Source of the DNA: Gemmatimonadales bacterium
GTDB taxonomy: Bacteria; Gemmatimonadota; Gemmatimonadetes; Longimicrobiales; Gaopeijiaceae
NCBI GenBank assembly: GCA_007692665.1
Contig: REBP01000110.1
Location: forward strand, 1 to 46,574
Length of the DNA stretch: 46,574 nucleotides
Reading direction: 5' to 3'
Below are positions 1 through 8,121 of the stretch, piece by piece (the stretch's first letter is position 1; each line of letters starts with the position of its first letter). The translations under genes were made by a program, and so were the position numbers. The notes under the pieces were generated by a model, which was not told where the DNA came from, ran no database searches, and saw only the letters and a list, made by a program, of their open reading frames with translations.

Positions 1-188
1 CGGTGGGGCGCCCCAAGGACGGGGACTGGCGGGCCGGCTACGCGCTCCTGACGATCGATACCGACAGCGTATCGGTCGAGCAGGTTCGGGTCGAGTACGA
101 TGTCGACCGGGCCGCCGCCGCCATCCGCGGCAGCACGCTGCCCGACGACTTCGCCGAGTACCTGGAGACGGGGGGGAAGCCGGGGTAG
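1..188 (+). CDS. Metallophosphoesterase family protein, C-terminal end (5' partial)
   Basis: The gene begins before the window; only about the last 62 codons are present, ending at TAG 186-188. The first visible residues, VGRPKDGDWRAGYALL, match the tail of YfcE/Ap4A-hydrolase-like metallophosphoesterases, where a GSVGxPRDGD segment precedes a closing beta-strand. It is followed by VRVEYDVDRAAAAIR, the usual 'RVxYDxxxAAxxI' helix of that family. The catalytic metal-binding motifs would lie upstream and are not visible. The GTG at position 3 is an internal valine codon in this reading, not a start. Substrate cannot be told from this fragment. The identification comes from remembered family sequence and is moderately secure. 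Confidence 0.6.
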   Translation, partial: VGRPKDGDWRAGYALLTIDTDSVSVEQVRVEYDVDRAAAAIRGSTLPDDFAEYLETGGKPG

Positions 189-355
189 CGCGGGGGGCGG
201 GGGCCGGCCGGCCGGTGGCGGTCCATCCCGACGGCCCGAGGCCATTGTTGCCGTCGTTGCGATGCCGGTGCATGTTGGCGGATCGCTGCCGCGCTGCCTT
301 GTGCTGACCCCGACGCGGTTGAAGAATCAGGGCGTTGCCAACCCGCGAAGGAACC

Positions 356-1540
356 ATGTCCCGAGATCTTCCGCTCCTTCCAACCTGTGGGTTCCTGGCG
401 CTTCTGACCGCATGCGGGGTTGGCACGGACAGCACGAACACCTCGCCCCATATCGAAGAACTCCCGCTGCTTTCGTATATCGAGGAACTCCGGATCGGGA
501 GTGTCGATGATCCGGATGAAGGGTTTTCGCGGATCGGGATGGTGGTGATGGGGGAGGATGGAACGCTGTACGTTCTCGAGAGCCAGGCTCGGGAGGTACG
601 GCTTTTCGGACCGAACGGCGAGCGTCGTGGCACTCGGGGTCGACCAGGCCAGGGGCCGGGCGAGTTCACGAGCCCGACCACCATCGGCCTGGTCGGCGAC
701 ACCCTCTGGGTGAGGGACGCCGGCAGGCAGCGCATCTCATGGTTCGATCGCGATGGCTCACTGGTGCACGAAACGCCCGGGGTAACCCTTGCCGTGGAAA
801 CCGATGTCCCGGAGATGGCGCTGAGCGTTGTCATCGGCGATCCACTGTCCGACGGCTTCGTGGGATCCGATCACCGCCGCGCCATGGCCGGTGGGGCGGT
901 CGATCGGCCGTTTCACGTCCCGATCGTCCGCTTTGATCGGCTGGGGGCCGTGGTGGATACGGTACGCTGGGACACGATCGACCCCGGTCCCACGGTTCGG
1001 ATCGGCGGGCGGGCAGTTCATCCGCCGCGGTTGCGCCCCCGAAGCCCCATGATCAGGCTCGTCGGGGACGAGCGAATTGAAGTCCACTGGTCCGACGGCA
1101 GCGGGATCCTGGAAAGCCTCGGGCTCAGCGCCTCGGGAGATACGGTCGCCGCGAGCACGATCCGGTATGAACCGATCCCGCTCCCGGCCCATGTGCGCGA
1201 CAGCCTGCTCGTCCTCCCTGAAGGAATGGGCAGTTTCTATGGTGTGAGCGATGCTGCCCTGGCCTCTGCCATGGCTTCCGGGCTGGACCTCCCCCACCAT
1301 CGTCCTCCCGTCCGCTCCACCTTCGTCGCCGCGGACCGCAGTGTCTGGATCGAGCTGAATGGCACGTCGCCGGAGTGGACCGAGTGGGCTGTCCTTGACC
1401 AGGACCTCGCGCCCCGCGGTCGTGTCACGCTTCCGCCTCGCATGACGCCCCGGTATATCGACGGGTCGACCCTCTGGATGGTCGAACTGGACGAACTGGA
1501 TGTACCCTGGCTGGTTCGACTCCGAGTGCAAGGACGTTGA
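356..1540 (+). CDS. Six-bladed beta-propeller lipoprotein
   Basis: 394 residues. ATG 356 is chosen because GAAGGA lies 4 nt upstream and it gives a clean signal peptide ending in the lipobox LLTAC (Cys about residue 20). An upstream in-frame TTG at 335 has no such support. The mature protein has recurring propeller strands (GTLYVLES, VRLFGPNGE, DTLWVRDAGRQRISWFD) and the RGRPGQGPGEF segment common in six-bladed propeller proteins of Gemmatimonadota and Bacteroidota. It should be anchored to a membrane by its lipid and face the periplasm or surface. Ligand or partner is unknown. A related lipoprotein lies at 33132-34409. It precedes sixA by 28 nt on the same strand, so the two may be co-transcribed. 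Confidence 0.8.
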   Translation: MSRDLPLLPTCGFLALLTACGVGTDSTNTSPHIEELPLLSYIEELRIGSVDDPDEGFSRIGMVVMGEDGTLYVLESQAREVRLFGPNGERRGTRGRPGQGPGEFTSPTTIGLVGDTLWVRDAGRQRISWFDRDGSLVHETPGVTLAVETDVPEMALSVVIGDPLSDGFVGSDHRRAMAGGAVDRPFHVPIVRFDRLGAVVDTVRWDTIDPGPTVRIGGRAVHPPRLRPRSPMIRLVGDERIEVHWSDGSGILESLGLSASGDTVAASTIRYEPIPLPAHVRDSLLVLPEGMGSFYGVSDAALASAMASGLDLPHHRPPVRSTFVAADRSVWIELNGTSPEWTEWAVLDQDLAPRGRVTLPPRMTPRYIDGSTLWMVELDELDVPWLVRLRVQGR

Positions 1541-1568
1541 CATCGTCCGACATTGAGGCCGAGCCCCG

Positions 1569-2081
1569 ATGAAGACGATCCACCTGCTCCGCCACGCGAA
1601 GTCCAGCTGGGCCGATCCCGACCTTGCGGATCGGGACCGGCCACTCGCGCTGCGAGGAAGGAAGGCCGTTCGAGCGATGGCCGCGCATTTCGGCGGAAGG
1701 GAGGTCCTTCCGGACCTCGTCCTCTGTTCCCCGGCTCGCCGGACCCGGGAGACGCTGGACGGAATCTCCGAGTCCCTTGGCGGAGCGTGGGTCGAGATCG
1801 ACGAGGGGCTCTACGGCGCCGACGCCCGGGGGATCCTGCACCGGATCCAGCGCCTGCCGCCGACGAGCGACTCGGTCCTGATCATCGGGCACAACCCGGC
1901 GCTCGAAGAGGTGGCCGAACTCCTTCTGGCCCCCGGGGGGCACGACGCCTCCCTCGATCGGATGCAGGAGAAGTACCCCACCGGTGCCCTCGCCACGTTC
2001 GTGGCTCCCGGCGCGTGGCGCGAAGTCGGGGAAGGCACCTGCGTTCTCCGCTCCTTCATTCGGCCCCGGGATCTGGAGTAG
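1569..2081 (+). CDS. sixA: SixA-type phosphohistidine phosphatase
   Basis: 170 residues, about the usual SixA length. The histidine phosphatase signature is complete: LLRHAKSSW at residues 6-14 (RHG-type phosphate-binding motif with the nucleophilic His), SPARRTRET, and GHNP with the second catalytic His. The family removes phosphate from phosphohistidine, classically on HPt domains of phosphorelays or on PTS proteins; the substrate here is unknown. No signal peptide, so cytoplasmic. ATG 1569 follows the propeller lipoprotein by 28 nt, and the SD signal is weak (GAGCCCCG). The gene converges on the glycosyltransferase operon. An HPt target is not in the window, though a histidine kinase and an orphan response regulator are. 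Confidence 0.88.
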   Translation: MKTIHLLRHAKSSWADPDLADRDRPLALRGRKAVRAMAAHFGGREVLPDLVLCSPARRTRETLDGISESLGGAWVEIDEGLYGADARGILHRIQRLPPTSDSVLIIGHNPALEEVAELLLAPGGHDASLDRMQEKYPTGALATFVAPGAWREVGEGTCVLRSFIRPRDLE

Positions 2082-2135
2082 TCCGTCGTTCCCAGGCGGG
2101 GCGGGCCTGTACTCGAATCGACCACCAGTATCGGC

Positions 2136-3197
2136 TCAGGCCTGCGGCGGATCCCCCTGCGGGGCGGGGTACAGGCCCTGCACATAGGTGTCCGGGACGA
2201 CCAGGAACCCCTCGTTGGCCAGCTGGTCCACCGAATGGAGTTCCCGGGCCGAAGGGGACCAGAGATCCAGGTCCGGATCGGCGCGGAGCGCCTCGAGGTA
2301 GCTTCGGTACTCCAGGGAGTCCCGGAAGAAGCTCCGCTCCGTGACGGCGGTTTCGGCGTACTCCGTGAATCCTTCCACGTACTTGAAGTGGAGGAGGGCA
2401 GCGGAGACATCGGCGACGCGTGCGCCGTGCACGTTGTGGGAGTTCACGAACCGGACACCGCGTCCCGGAAACTGAAGGGGATGCTTGGTCAGCATCGGCT
2501 GCACGCCGAAGCGCAGGTCACGGATTCCGCCGTACAGGACCTCGATCCGGTCGGTCGCCGTCCTGTTTCTTTCTCCATACTTCTTCCGGTAGGGCTGCCT
2601 GCTGATCGAGCTGAGATCATAGAAACGGTGCGTCTGCCGCCACGGCTCGGGCGCGCGAAGAAGCGGTCCCCTGGGAAACATGTCGAGGAGGTGGGCCACG
2701 ACGGCGGAGAAGCCCCCTCCGTTCAGGTAGGCGAGGAATGCGGGGAGTGGACACCGGTGGCGCAGCGGGTAGTCGAACAACTCGTCGATGTCGACACAGA
2801 GGACCCAGTTCGAGACGCCGTATCGGGAGACAAGACACCGCTTGGCGATCACCTTGTGATTCCGATAGGGCGCATGGGTGCGAAGCAGGGTCACGTCCGG
2901 CTGACCTGCCGCGCGGTCGACCGTTTCGTCGCGGGAGCCGTTGTCGAGGAGAACCATGTGCGAGGCCCCCAGCTGGCGGTAATGCTCCAGGAAGGTGTCG
3001 AGATAGACGGCGCCGTCCCGCACCATGCAGACGACAACGAGCTCTTCCTCGCCGACATCGACGCGGCGTGGTCCGCTCAGGTGCCGGATTCCGAGGGGGA
3101 AGATGCATTCGCGCAGCCACGGCTCGGGGGCACCCGGAGGCCGCCTCGGAAGCAGGGGCAGGTGGGAGGCCATGGAAATGGGCAGGCGAAACCTCAC
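2136..3197 (-). CDS. Family 2-like glycosyltransferase
   Basis: 353 residues, cytoplasmic or membrane-associated. It opens the catalytic domain with ELVVVCMVRDGAVYLDTFLEHYRQLG, then has LLDNGSRDET, the nucleotide-sugar-binding loop seen in Glyco_tranf_2_4/GT92-like enzymes. VLCVDIDELFDYP supplies a DxD-like metal site. It is expected to move a sugar from an NDP-sugar to an acceptor glycan or lipid; the acceptor cannot be read. It is the last gene of a three-gene minus-strand operon, 31 nt after the methyltransferase. ATG 3197 is used; a second ATG eight codons further in is possible. The C-terminal half carries Arg/Lys/aromatic segments (RKKYGERN) without a recognised domain. Confidence 0.8.
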   Translation of the reverse strand: MRFRLPISMASHLPLLPRRPPGAPEPWLRECIFPLGIRHLSGPRRVDVGEEELVVVCMVRDGAVYLDTFLEHYRQLGASHMVLLDNGSRDETVDRAAGQPDVTLLRTHAPYRNHKVIAKRCLVSRYGVSNWVLCVDIDELFDYPLRHRCPLPAFLAYLNGGGFSAVVAHLLDMFPRGPLLRAPEPWRQTHRFYDLSSISRQPYRKKYGERNRTATDRIEVLYGGIRDLRFGVQPMLTKHPLQFPGRGVRFVNSHNVHGARVADVSAALLHFKYVEGFTEYAETAVTERSFFRDSLEYRSYLEALRADPDLDLWSPSARELHSVDQLANEGFLVVPDTYVQGLYPAPQGDPPQA

Positions 3198-3228
3198 GAG
3201 GGGGACTCCGACAGCGGCGGGGGCCGAG

Positions 3229-3930
3229 TCACTTCACGATGACCGCCTGGAGGTTCGACGGCATCATGGAGTCGATTTCGCTGGTCTCGTCACGGACCTG
3301 AACGGTTTCGTACTGGCGAATCACGAAACGGTCGAGGTGCGGGATCGTGTGGAACATCAGCTCCAGGATGGGACGAAGCGGCGGCGAAATGTCACACTGG
3401 ATGTGAATCCGCTGGAGGAGGATCCCGATGGTCTCGAACGGCCCGGACGAGCCGCGGAGCAACTCGAATCCGCTCCATTTCTCGAAGAGCAGCTTCAGCC
3501 CGTACGGCGTGTAGTGGAAGAAGTCCTCCGGGCATTCGTGGAAGGAAAAGCACGCACTGCAGGAGACGATGAGCTTCCCGCCCGGCTGCAGGATGCGGTG
3601 CAGCTCGTCGATGAAGCGCTGCGGCTCCGCGATGTGCTCCAGCAGGCCACAGCAGACGATGATCGGGTAGCTCTCCGACTCGATGGCGGAGAGACCGTGA
3701 AACTGGCTGTCGACGAGCAGGTCCGGACGGTCCTCGGGTCGCTTGGAAACGATGAAGTGGTTCGGAAAATCCTCGAGACCCTCTTCGGGGTGGATGATGA
3801 GGGTTCGCTCCGTCGAGGCATACTCGCGCGTGAGCCGCTGAATGTTCTTTCGCGAGATCTTGGTCCGCGTGAATCGATGGCGGCTCAACCGATCCCATCG
3901 CGCCGACGCCCGCTGCTTCAGTGCATTCAT
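3229..3930 (-). CDS. Class I SAM-dependent methyltransferase (degenerate motif I)
   Basis: 233 residues. ATG 3930 overlaps the TGA of the upstream GMC oxidoreductase gene (ATGA at 3927-3930), so the two are probably translationally coupled; longer upstream frame in the same phase is antisense noise. The post-I and C-terminal parts are typical: IIVCCGLLEHI, ELHRILQPGGKLIVS, then FHYTPYGLKLLFEKWSGF, as in methyltransferases of polysaccharide clusters. The glycine-rich SAM loop normally written DxGxGxG is not visible; that position reads LIIHPEEGLEDF. The family often shows this variant, so activity is not excluded, but it is unconfirmed. Context suggests O- or N-methylation of a sugar. Confidence 0.75.
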   Translation of the reverse strand: MNALKQRASARWDRLSRHRFTRTKISRKNIQRLTREYASTERTLIIHPEEGLEDFPNHFIVSKRPEDRPDLLVDSQFHGLSAIESESYPIIVCCGLLEHIAEPQRFIDELHRILQPGGKLIVSCSACFSFHECPEDFFHYTPYGLKLLFEKWSGFELLRGSSGPFETIGILLQRIHIQCDISPPLRPILELMFHTIPHLDRFVIRQYETVQVRDETSEIDSMMPSNLQAVIVK

Positions 3931-5609
3931 CGTGAATCCGGGGGTTGGGGGGAGGTCATGTGTGCGGTCTTGTCGCGCCGGGAACCCCCTGCTCGGGAAG
4001 CGCCGGCATGGAACGTCCCGGCCAGGTGCTCCGCCAGTCGCACGGAGAGGGCCACGATGGTGAAGGTGGGGTTCGCACTCCCGCACGTCGGGAAGACGGA
4101 GGAGCCTGCGACGAAGACGTTGGGGCAGCCATGGATGCGGCCATCCGGGTCGACGACCGAGGTGGCCGGGTCCGTTCCCATGCGGGTTGTGCCCATGTGG
4201 TGCGAAGCCGGTTCCCGAATGGGCCAGCGCCCGGTGTCCGCCGGCAGCCCGGTCACGAGCTGACCCCACCGCTGGTGCTGAAGCTCGGCAGCGAGCGTGG
4301 CGTGGAGCTCCTGCATCGTGCTGCGATCCCGTTGCGAGGGAGCGTGGCGCACCTCGGGGAGCGGCGTTCCGAAGCCGTCGGTTCGCCTGCCCAGGGTGAC
4401 GCGGTTCTCGGCGTTCGGCTCCATTTCCATGAAGTTCCGGATGCGGAGCGTGTGGATCCAGGCGCCGCCGCGGCGATGAAGCCGGAGATGTCGCCACACC
4501 TCGCGCCGGTTGCGCCAGGCCAGCCCGAGGGTCGTCCCCGATGTCGTGGGCGAGGCCGGGTCTCCGCGTGCCCCCGGCGGCCGGGAACGGTGGACAAGCT
4601 GTCGCTTCAGTCGGCCGAGGCCGTCAAGCGCCAGTCGCACCTCCGGCATGTCGGACCAGTCGTGCACGGGGCGCAGCCGCAGATAGGAGTTCAGCAGCCC
4701 CCGCCCGTGCTGGAGCGACTCCGACAGTCGGAGCCCGAGAGAACCGAAGACGTCGCCGTGGGTGGCCCCGAAATAGGCAGGCTCGGCACGCACGCGTCGC
4801 CTCAGGACGACCACCCCGAAATCGCCTTTCGGATGGTTCATCAGGTAGCGGCCGACCTGATCCGCTTCGTTGCCGAGGCCCCGCCGCCCGGGATAGGTCG
4901 AAAGAAGCAGGAGGCGCGCGTTCTCGAGCCCGCCGCAGGCGAGCCCGAAGGCGCGTGCATGCACGCGGGTTTCGGCACCGGACGAGGAGCGAACGACCGC
5001 CGCCTCGGCCCGGCCGGTTGCCGGGTCGCCCTCCAGCCGGATGACGGTGGCATCCAGGCGCAGGTCCGCTTGACATCCGGAGAAGACCCCCGCCAGTTCC
5101 GGGCCGAATCGGAACGGCTCGCGCGGCGCGAGCATGGCCGTGGGCTGGAGCTGCCGCCACTGCGGCGCCAGGTCCCCCTGCGGTACCGCGGAGCGCCACC
5201 GTTCCGGCTCGAACATTTCGATGGGCGGAAAGCGGTACCGTTCGGCGGCGTGGGCATAGAAGGGCAGGAGGTGGTCGCGGTCGAACGGCCATCCGGAGAA
5301 GCGAACGGTGTTGCGGCGCTCGAAGTCGATGCGGTCGAGTGGGCTCGACAGTCCGGCCCAGGTCGCGGAGGCGCCCCCGAAAACCCGTTCCCGGCTCTGC
5401 GGTTCGATGGGGATGCCCTCCCAGTCGAGGTCACGAAGCGCGTCGGCAAAGTCCGTCGGATGACGCCGGCCGCTCTCGAGCACACAGATCCGCAGCTCCG
5501 GCGCCCGATCCGCGAGTTCCGCCGCAAGGGTCAACCCTGCCGGTCCGCTCCCGACGATGCAGACGTCGTAGGTGGAAGTCGCACGGTCGGTCGACTGGTC
5601 CAGGATCAT
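3927..5609 (-). CDS. GMC-family FAD-dependent oxidoreductase
   Basis: 560 residues from ATG 5609. The N-terminus has the FAD-binding Rossmann motif VCIVGSGPAGLTLAAELA (residues about 15-32), then GGASATWAGLSSPLDRIDFE, typical of the fructose/gluconate dehydrogenase-like GMC branch. GGLENARLLL is the second FAD motif. The C-terminal domain has HHMGTTRMGTDP and SANPTFTIVALSVRLAEHL, the conserved substrate and FAD region. It would oxidise an alcohol, often a sugar carbon. The first gene of an operon with a methyltransferase and glycosyltransferase, so its substrate is probably a saccharide or glycosylated metabolite. A longer start at ATG 5684 adds an Arg/Ser-rich tail with no signal-peptide character. 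No strong SD is seen at either start. Confidence 0.85.
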   Translation of the reverse strand: MILDQSTDRATSTYDVCIVGSGPAGLTLAAELADRAPELRICVLESGRRHPTDFADALRDLDWEGIPIEPQSRERVFGGASATWAGLSSPLDRIDFERRNTVRFSGWPFDRDHLLPFYAHAAERYRFPPIEMFEPERWRSAVPQGDLAPQWRQLQPTAMLAPREPFRFGPELAGVFSGCQADLRLDATVIRLEGDPATGRAEAAVVRSSSGAETRVHARAFGLACGGLENARLLLLSTYPGRRGLGNEADQVGRYLMNHPKGDFGVVVLRRRVRAEPAYFGATHGDVFGSLGLRLSESLQHGRGLLNSYLRLRPVHDWSDMPEVRLALDGLGRLKRQLVHRSRPPGARGDPASPTTSGTTLGLAWRNRREVWRHLRLHRRGGAWIHTLRIRNFMEMEPNAENRVTLGRRTDGFGTPLPEVRHAPSQRDRSTMQELHATLAAELQHQRWGQLVTGLPADTGRWPIREPASHHMGTTRMGTDPATSVVDPDGRIHGCPNVFVAGSSVFPTCGSANPTFTIVALSVRLAEHLAGTFHAGASRAGGSRRDKTAHMTSPQPPDSR

Positions 5610-5936
5610 TGGCCACCGTGAGGAGAAGCAGGACGGGCGGCGGCACGGCCGGGATGCGTGCGCGTCCAGGCGGGACGGGGTCATGAGGCAACGACCGCGG
5701 CCAAGGTAGGAACCCGTTCAGGTCCGGGCAAGCAGGCAGGTCGCGAGCGTGAGTGGCACGTCCCGTTCCCTTCGGAGATCAGCTTCGCATCCACCTGGCC
5801 CGGTGCGAGTTTGGCGTCTGAAGCTGCAGTGGGGCACTGGGGCCCCTCGCCGGTCCGGGTTTCGCCCTGCGCACCCGAGACTCGGCATCCGTCCGCACAG
5901 TCAGCTGCCACTTTCGAAACTGGAAGGAGAACGGTG
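5610..5936. other. Divergent intergenic region without a gene
   Basis: This 327-nt stretch separates the minus-strand GMC operon from the plus-strand gene at 5937. Apart from the candidate minus promoter at 5703-5731 and the SD AAGGAG just before 5937, no reading frame with protein-like composition, hairpin or repeat was seen. Short open frames here are Arg/Pro/Ser-rich and look like noise. Confidence 0.5.
5703..5731 (-). promoter_or_regulatory. Candidate promoter for the GMC/methyltransferase/glycosyltransferase operon
   Basis: On the minus strand TTGCCC (5731-5726) is followed after exactly 17 nt by TACCTT (5708-5703), matching TTGnnn-N17-TAnnnT. Transcription would begin near 5696, giving a leader of about 87 nt to ATG 5609 or 12 nt to ATG 5684. 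By eye only. Confidence 0.35.
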
Positions 5937-6305
5937 ATGTCCGATCTGCAGCCCGTTTTCGCCGCGTTGAGTTCCATCCTCCGGCCTTATGCCGCCACGC
6001 TGGACATGAAGACCGACAGCCCGACTGAACTGTACGTCGATACCCGTCATATCATGAAGAGCAAGAAGCCTCTGTTCTTTGGCGCTGTGCAGATCAGAAA
6101 GAACTACGTCGCGTTCCACTTCATGCCGATCTATCTTCAACCTGCCCTTCTCGACTCGGTGTCACCTGAGCTGCTGCGGCACATGCAGGGAAAATCCTGT
6201 TTCAACTTCACCGTGACCGACGAGCCGCTCTTCGGGGAGTTGGCTGCCCTGGTCGAGGCCGGCTACGCGAGCTACAGGGAGGAGGGCTATATTCGGAAGC
6301 ACTGA
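5937..6305 (+). CDS. Small conserved protein, YdhG/DUF1801-like
   Basis: 122 residues. ATG 5937 is preceded by GGAAGGAGA at 5922-5930, a strong SD at good spacing. The protein is soluble with no signal peptide. Segments such as LYVDTRHIMKSKKPLFFGAVQIRKNYVAFHF and IYLQPALL, then MQGKSCFNF and ALVEAGYASYREEGYI, resemble the small alpha/beta proteins grouped around DUF1801/YdhG (frataxin-like fold). That assignment rests on memory of family sequence and is tentative. No catalytic residues can be named. It is transcribed away from the GMC operon and is followed by about 450 nt of poorly coding sequence. Confidence 0.7.
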   Translation: MSDLQPVFAALSSILRPYAATLDMKTDSPTELYVDTRHIMKSKKPLFFGAVQIRKNYVAFHFMPIYLQPALLDSVSPELLRHMQGKSCFNFTVTDEPLFGELAALVEAGYASYREEGYIRKH

Positions 6306-6753
6306 CATGGGACGGCCCCAAGAGGGGAATGCGGATGGCACTGTGTGGGAGACAGGTCACGGCACGGTATGCTTCAAGGCACGAGTTGGCGGACTGTATC
6401 CGCGGTCATGGGACCTCAGGGGCCCCTCGCCCGAGCCTCGGAGCGGGATCCCGGCGGGCCGAGCGCTGAGTGCATGCGAGCTCGAGAGCAGGAAAGATCT
6501 GTGTCCATGCTCCTTGGTGGTTGTGTGCTCGCATGGGCACTGCGGCAGAGCAATCCGATGGAGGTGGCCTTCCGCTACCATGGCGCAATGTTCATGGCGA
6601 TGGGGGCAGGCTTCATCGTGGCGGTCGGAAGTCCATGAGTAGGACAGTCGCTCCGGAGCGATCGATGGTGCACAGATCAGGCGGACATGCGGGCGCGGCG
6701 AATGGGGTCCTCCTCGTCAGCCTGACGCTTCCCGTGGCGCCCTGGCGGGCCGG
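6306..6753. other. Gene-poor stretch
   Basis: About 450 nt between the small protein gene and the methyltransferase gene. The only protein-like content is the short hydrophobic frame at 6507-6638. The sequence GTCGCTCCGGAGCGATCG at about 6648-6665 contains a TCGCTCCGGAGCGA palindrome, a possible operator or hairpin, but no T-run follows. Nothing else was recognised. Confidence 0.4.
6507..6638 (+). CDS. Possible 43-residue membrane peptide
   Basis: From ATG 6507 this frame encodes a short hydrophobic protein: LLGGCVLAWALRQ, a polar link NPMEVAFRYHG, then AMFMAMGAGFIVAVG, which could be two short membrane spans. An AGGAAAG stretch lies about 10 nt upstream. The frame continues open upstream to 6345 with Arg/Gly-rich sequence that does not look coding. 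I do not recognise a family. It may be a genuine microprotein or the residue of a broken membrane protein gene. Confidence is low. Confidence 0.3.
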   Translation: MLLGGCVLAWALRQSNPMEVAFRYHGAMFMAMGAGFIVAVGSP

Positions 6754-7497
6754 GTGAGAGGGTCGAGTCCCAGGACCCGGGCTTCCGAGCAGCTCTACGA
6801 TCCGCGGTTCGTGGCCGGGCTGTTCAACGAAATGTCGGAGACCTACGGGACCGTCAACTACCTCTCTTCCTTCGGCTTCACCGAGCGCTGGCGGCGGGCA
6901 TGCGTGAACGGGGGGAAGCTCTCCCCCGGCATGCGTGTCTACGACCTGATGACGGGAATGGGCGAGTGCTGGGGATTCATTGCGGATGCACTCGAGGGCC
7001 AGGGCGAGCTCGTGGCCGTGGACATTTCCCCGGTGATGTGCCGGCGGGCCAGGGAGCGTCAGTCCGCCTTTGGCGGCCTTCCCATCGAGGTGATCGAGGG
7101 GGACGTGCTGGAGAACAGCCTGCCCGACGGGTCGGCGGATTCGGTCCTCTCCGCCTTCGGCCTCAAGACCTTTTCCGAGGCCCAGCGGCGCAGCCTGGCC
7201 TTCGAGATCGCGCGCATGCTCCGCCCAGGCGGGACGTTTTCCCTGCTGGAGGTCTCGGTGCCCCGGGGGCCGATCATGCGGGTTCCCTACATGGCGTACC
7301 TGAAGTACGCCATTCCTCTCCTGGGACGGGCCTTCCTCGGAAACCCCGAGAACTATCGGCTCCTGGGCGTCTACACCCATCGTTTCGGGGACTGTGGTAC
7401 CATGGCAGGTTACCTTCGTGAGGCCGGTCTCCAGGTTTCCGATGTTTCCCACTTCTTCGGGTGCGCTTCGAGCCTCCGGGGCGTGAAACCCTCGTAG
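6754..7497 (+). CDS. UbiE/MenG-like class I methyltransferase
   Basis: 247 residues from GTG 6754; the start is uncertain because no good SD is present. The opening FNEMSETYGTVNYLSSFGFTERWRR resembles the UbiE/COQ5 entry helix (FDxxAxxYDxxN). Motif I reads VYDLMTGMGECWG, a variant of DxGxGTG; post-I is LVAVDISPVMCRRAR, motif II ADSVLSAFGLKTF, motif III ARMLRPGGTFSLLEVSVP. It would transfer methyl from SAM, possibly to a lipid or quinone-like substrate, but lone UbiE-like genes often act on unknown small molecules. The C-terminal RVPYMAYLKYAIPLLGRAF is hydrophobic and may contact membrane. It is followed after 32 nt by the DUF1294 gene on the same strand. Confidence 0.8.
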   Translation: MRGSSPRTRASEQLYDPRFVAGLFNEMSETYGTVNYLSSFGFTERWRRACVNGGKLSPGMRVYDLMTGMGECWGFIADALEGQGELVAVDISPVMCRRARERQSAFGGLPIEVIEGDVLENSLPDGSADSVLSAFGLKTFSEAQRRSLAFEIARMLRPGGTFSLLEVSVPRGPIMRVPYMAYLKYAIPLLGRAFLGNPENYRLLGVYTHRFGDCGTMAGYLREAGLQVSDVSHFFGCASSLRGVKPS

Positions 7498-7529
7498 CTC
7501 GAGGGGCCCTCGAGAGGGGGAGCGCCCGG

Positions 7530-7934
7530 ATGCACGTTCCCGATGTCTGGAAGGTCCCTATGCCGATCGGTCGCAGGTCCCGGAATGCCGGGTTCAGGAC
7601 AGTCGCTGCCACCGCGGCGATCGGTTCGCTGGTCGCCGGCTGGATGGCCGACCTGGTTCCGGTATCCGTGCTGATGGCCTACTGCGTCCTGAGTTGTGCC
7701 GGCTTCGCGCTCTACCTCCATGACAAGCGTGCAGCTCGATCGGGAGCGATGCGCATGAGAGAACGAACCCTTCACGTGGTCGACCTGCTCGGCGGCTGGC
7801 CGGGAGGGCTGCTCGCGCAGGACCGCGTCCGGCACAAGACAGGCAAGGCGGCCTTCCAGCTCGTGTTCTGGATGACCGTCGCGGTCAACTGCGCAGTGCT
7901 CGCATGGCTGCTCCGGGCTGGGCACCTTGCCTGA
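7530..7934 (+). CDS. DUF1294 membrane protein
   Basis: 134 residues. ATG 7530 has AGAGGGGGAG upstream; ATG 7560, with GGAAGG upstream, is an equally good alternative. There are two N-terminal membrane spans (VAATAAIGSLVAGWMADLV, SVLMAYCVLSCAGFALYLHDKRAA) and one C-terminal span. The central YLHDKRAARSG...RERTLHVVDLLGGWPGGLLAQ...RHKTGKAAFQ is the DUF1294 signature. The family has no established function; it is often fused to cold-shock domains, which are absent here. The stop codon overlaps the alternative TTG start of the next small gene. Confidence 0.85.
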   Translation: MHVPDVWKVPMPIGRRSRNAGFRTVAATAAIGSLVAGWMADLVPVSVLMAYCVLSCAGFALYLHDKRAARSGAMRMRERTLHVVDLLGGWPGGLLAQDRVRHKTGKAAFQLVFWMTVAVNCAVLAWLLRAGHLA

Positions 7935-7956
7935 GTTTTGGCACGGGATCCCCGAG

Positions 7957-8121
7957 ATGGTGCAGATCCAGTCCCTGAACCATGAGTCGTTCTGGTATCG
8001 CCGCGCGCAGCTGAATACCTCGGTCGCGACCTTCTTCAACTTCGACTGGACCAACGGGATGGCGGAATGCTTCGTCTGCGATGGATGCGGATGCATCCAC
8101 TGGTTCCTGCCGGAGCGATGA
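7957..8121 (+). CDS. Small Cys-containing protein (54 aa), coupled to the CPBP protease
   Basis: From ATG 7957 the product has 54 residues; an upstream TTG at 7927 would give 64 residues and overlap the DUF1294 stop. Composition is clearly protein-like (NHESFWYRRAQLNTSVATFFNFDW) and ends with CFVCDGCGCIHWF, a CxxCxxCxC cluster that could bind one metal ion or form half of a zinc ribbon. The final TGA (8119-8121) overlaps the ATG of the CPBP protease gene (ATGA), indicating translational coupling. I do not recognise a named family; it recalls small zinc-ribbon proteins with a CxxCGxxxWF ending. Confidence 0.65.
   Translation: MVQIQSLNHESFWYRRAQLNTSVATFFNFDWTNGMAECFVCDGCGCIHWFLPER

Noticed and set aside
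2105-2120. tRNA-like string ACTCGAATCGACC
   Set aside because: Only a chance resemblance to a T-arm; no acceptor stem or anticodon arm can be built around it.
3945-5621. 558-codon plus-strand frame
   Set aside because: Antisense to the GMC oxidoreductase; lacks any motif.
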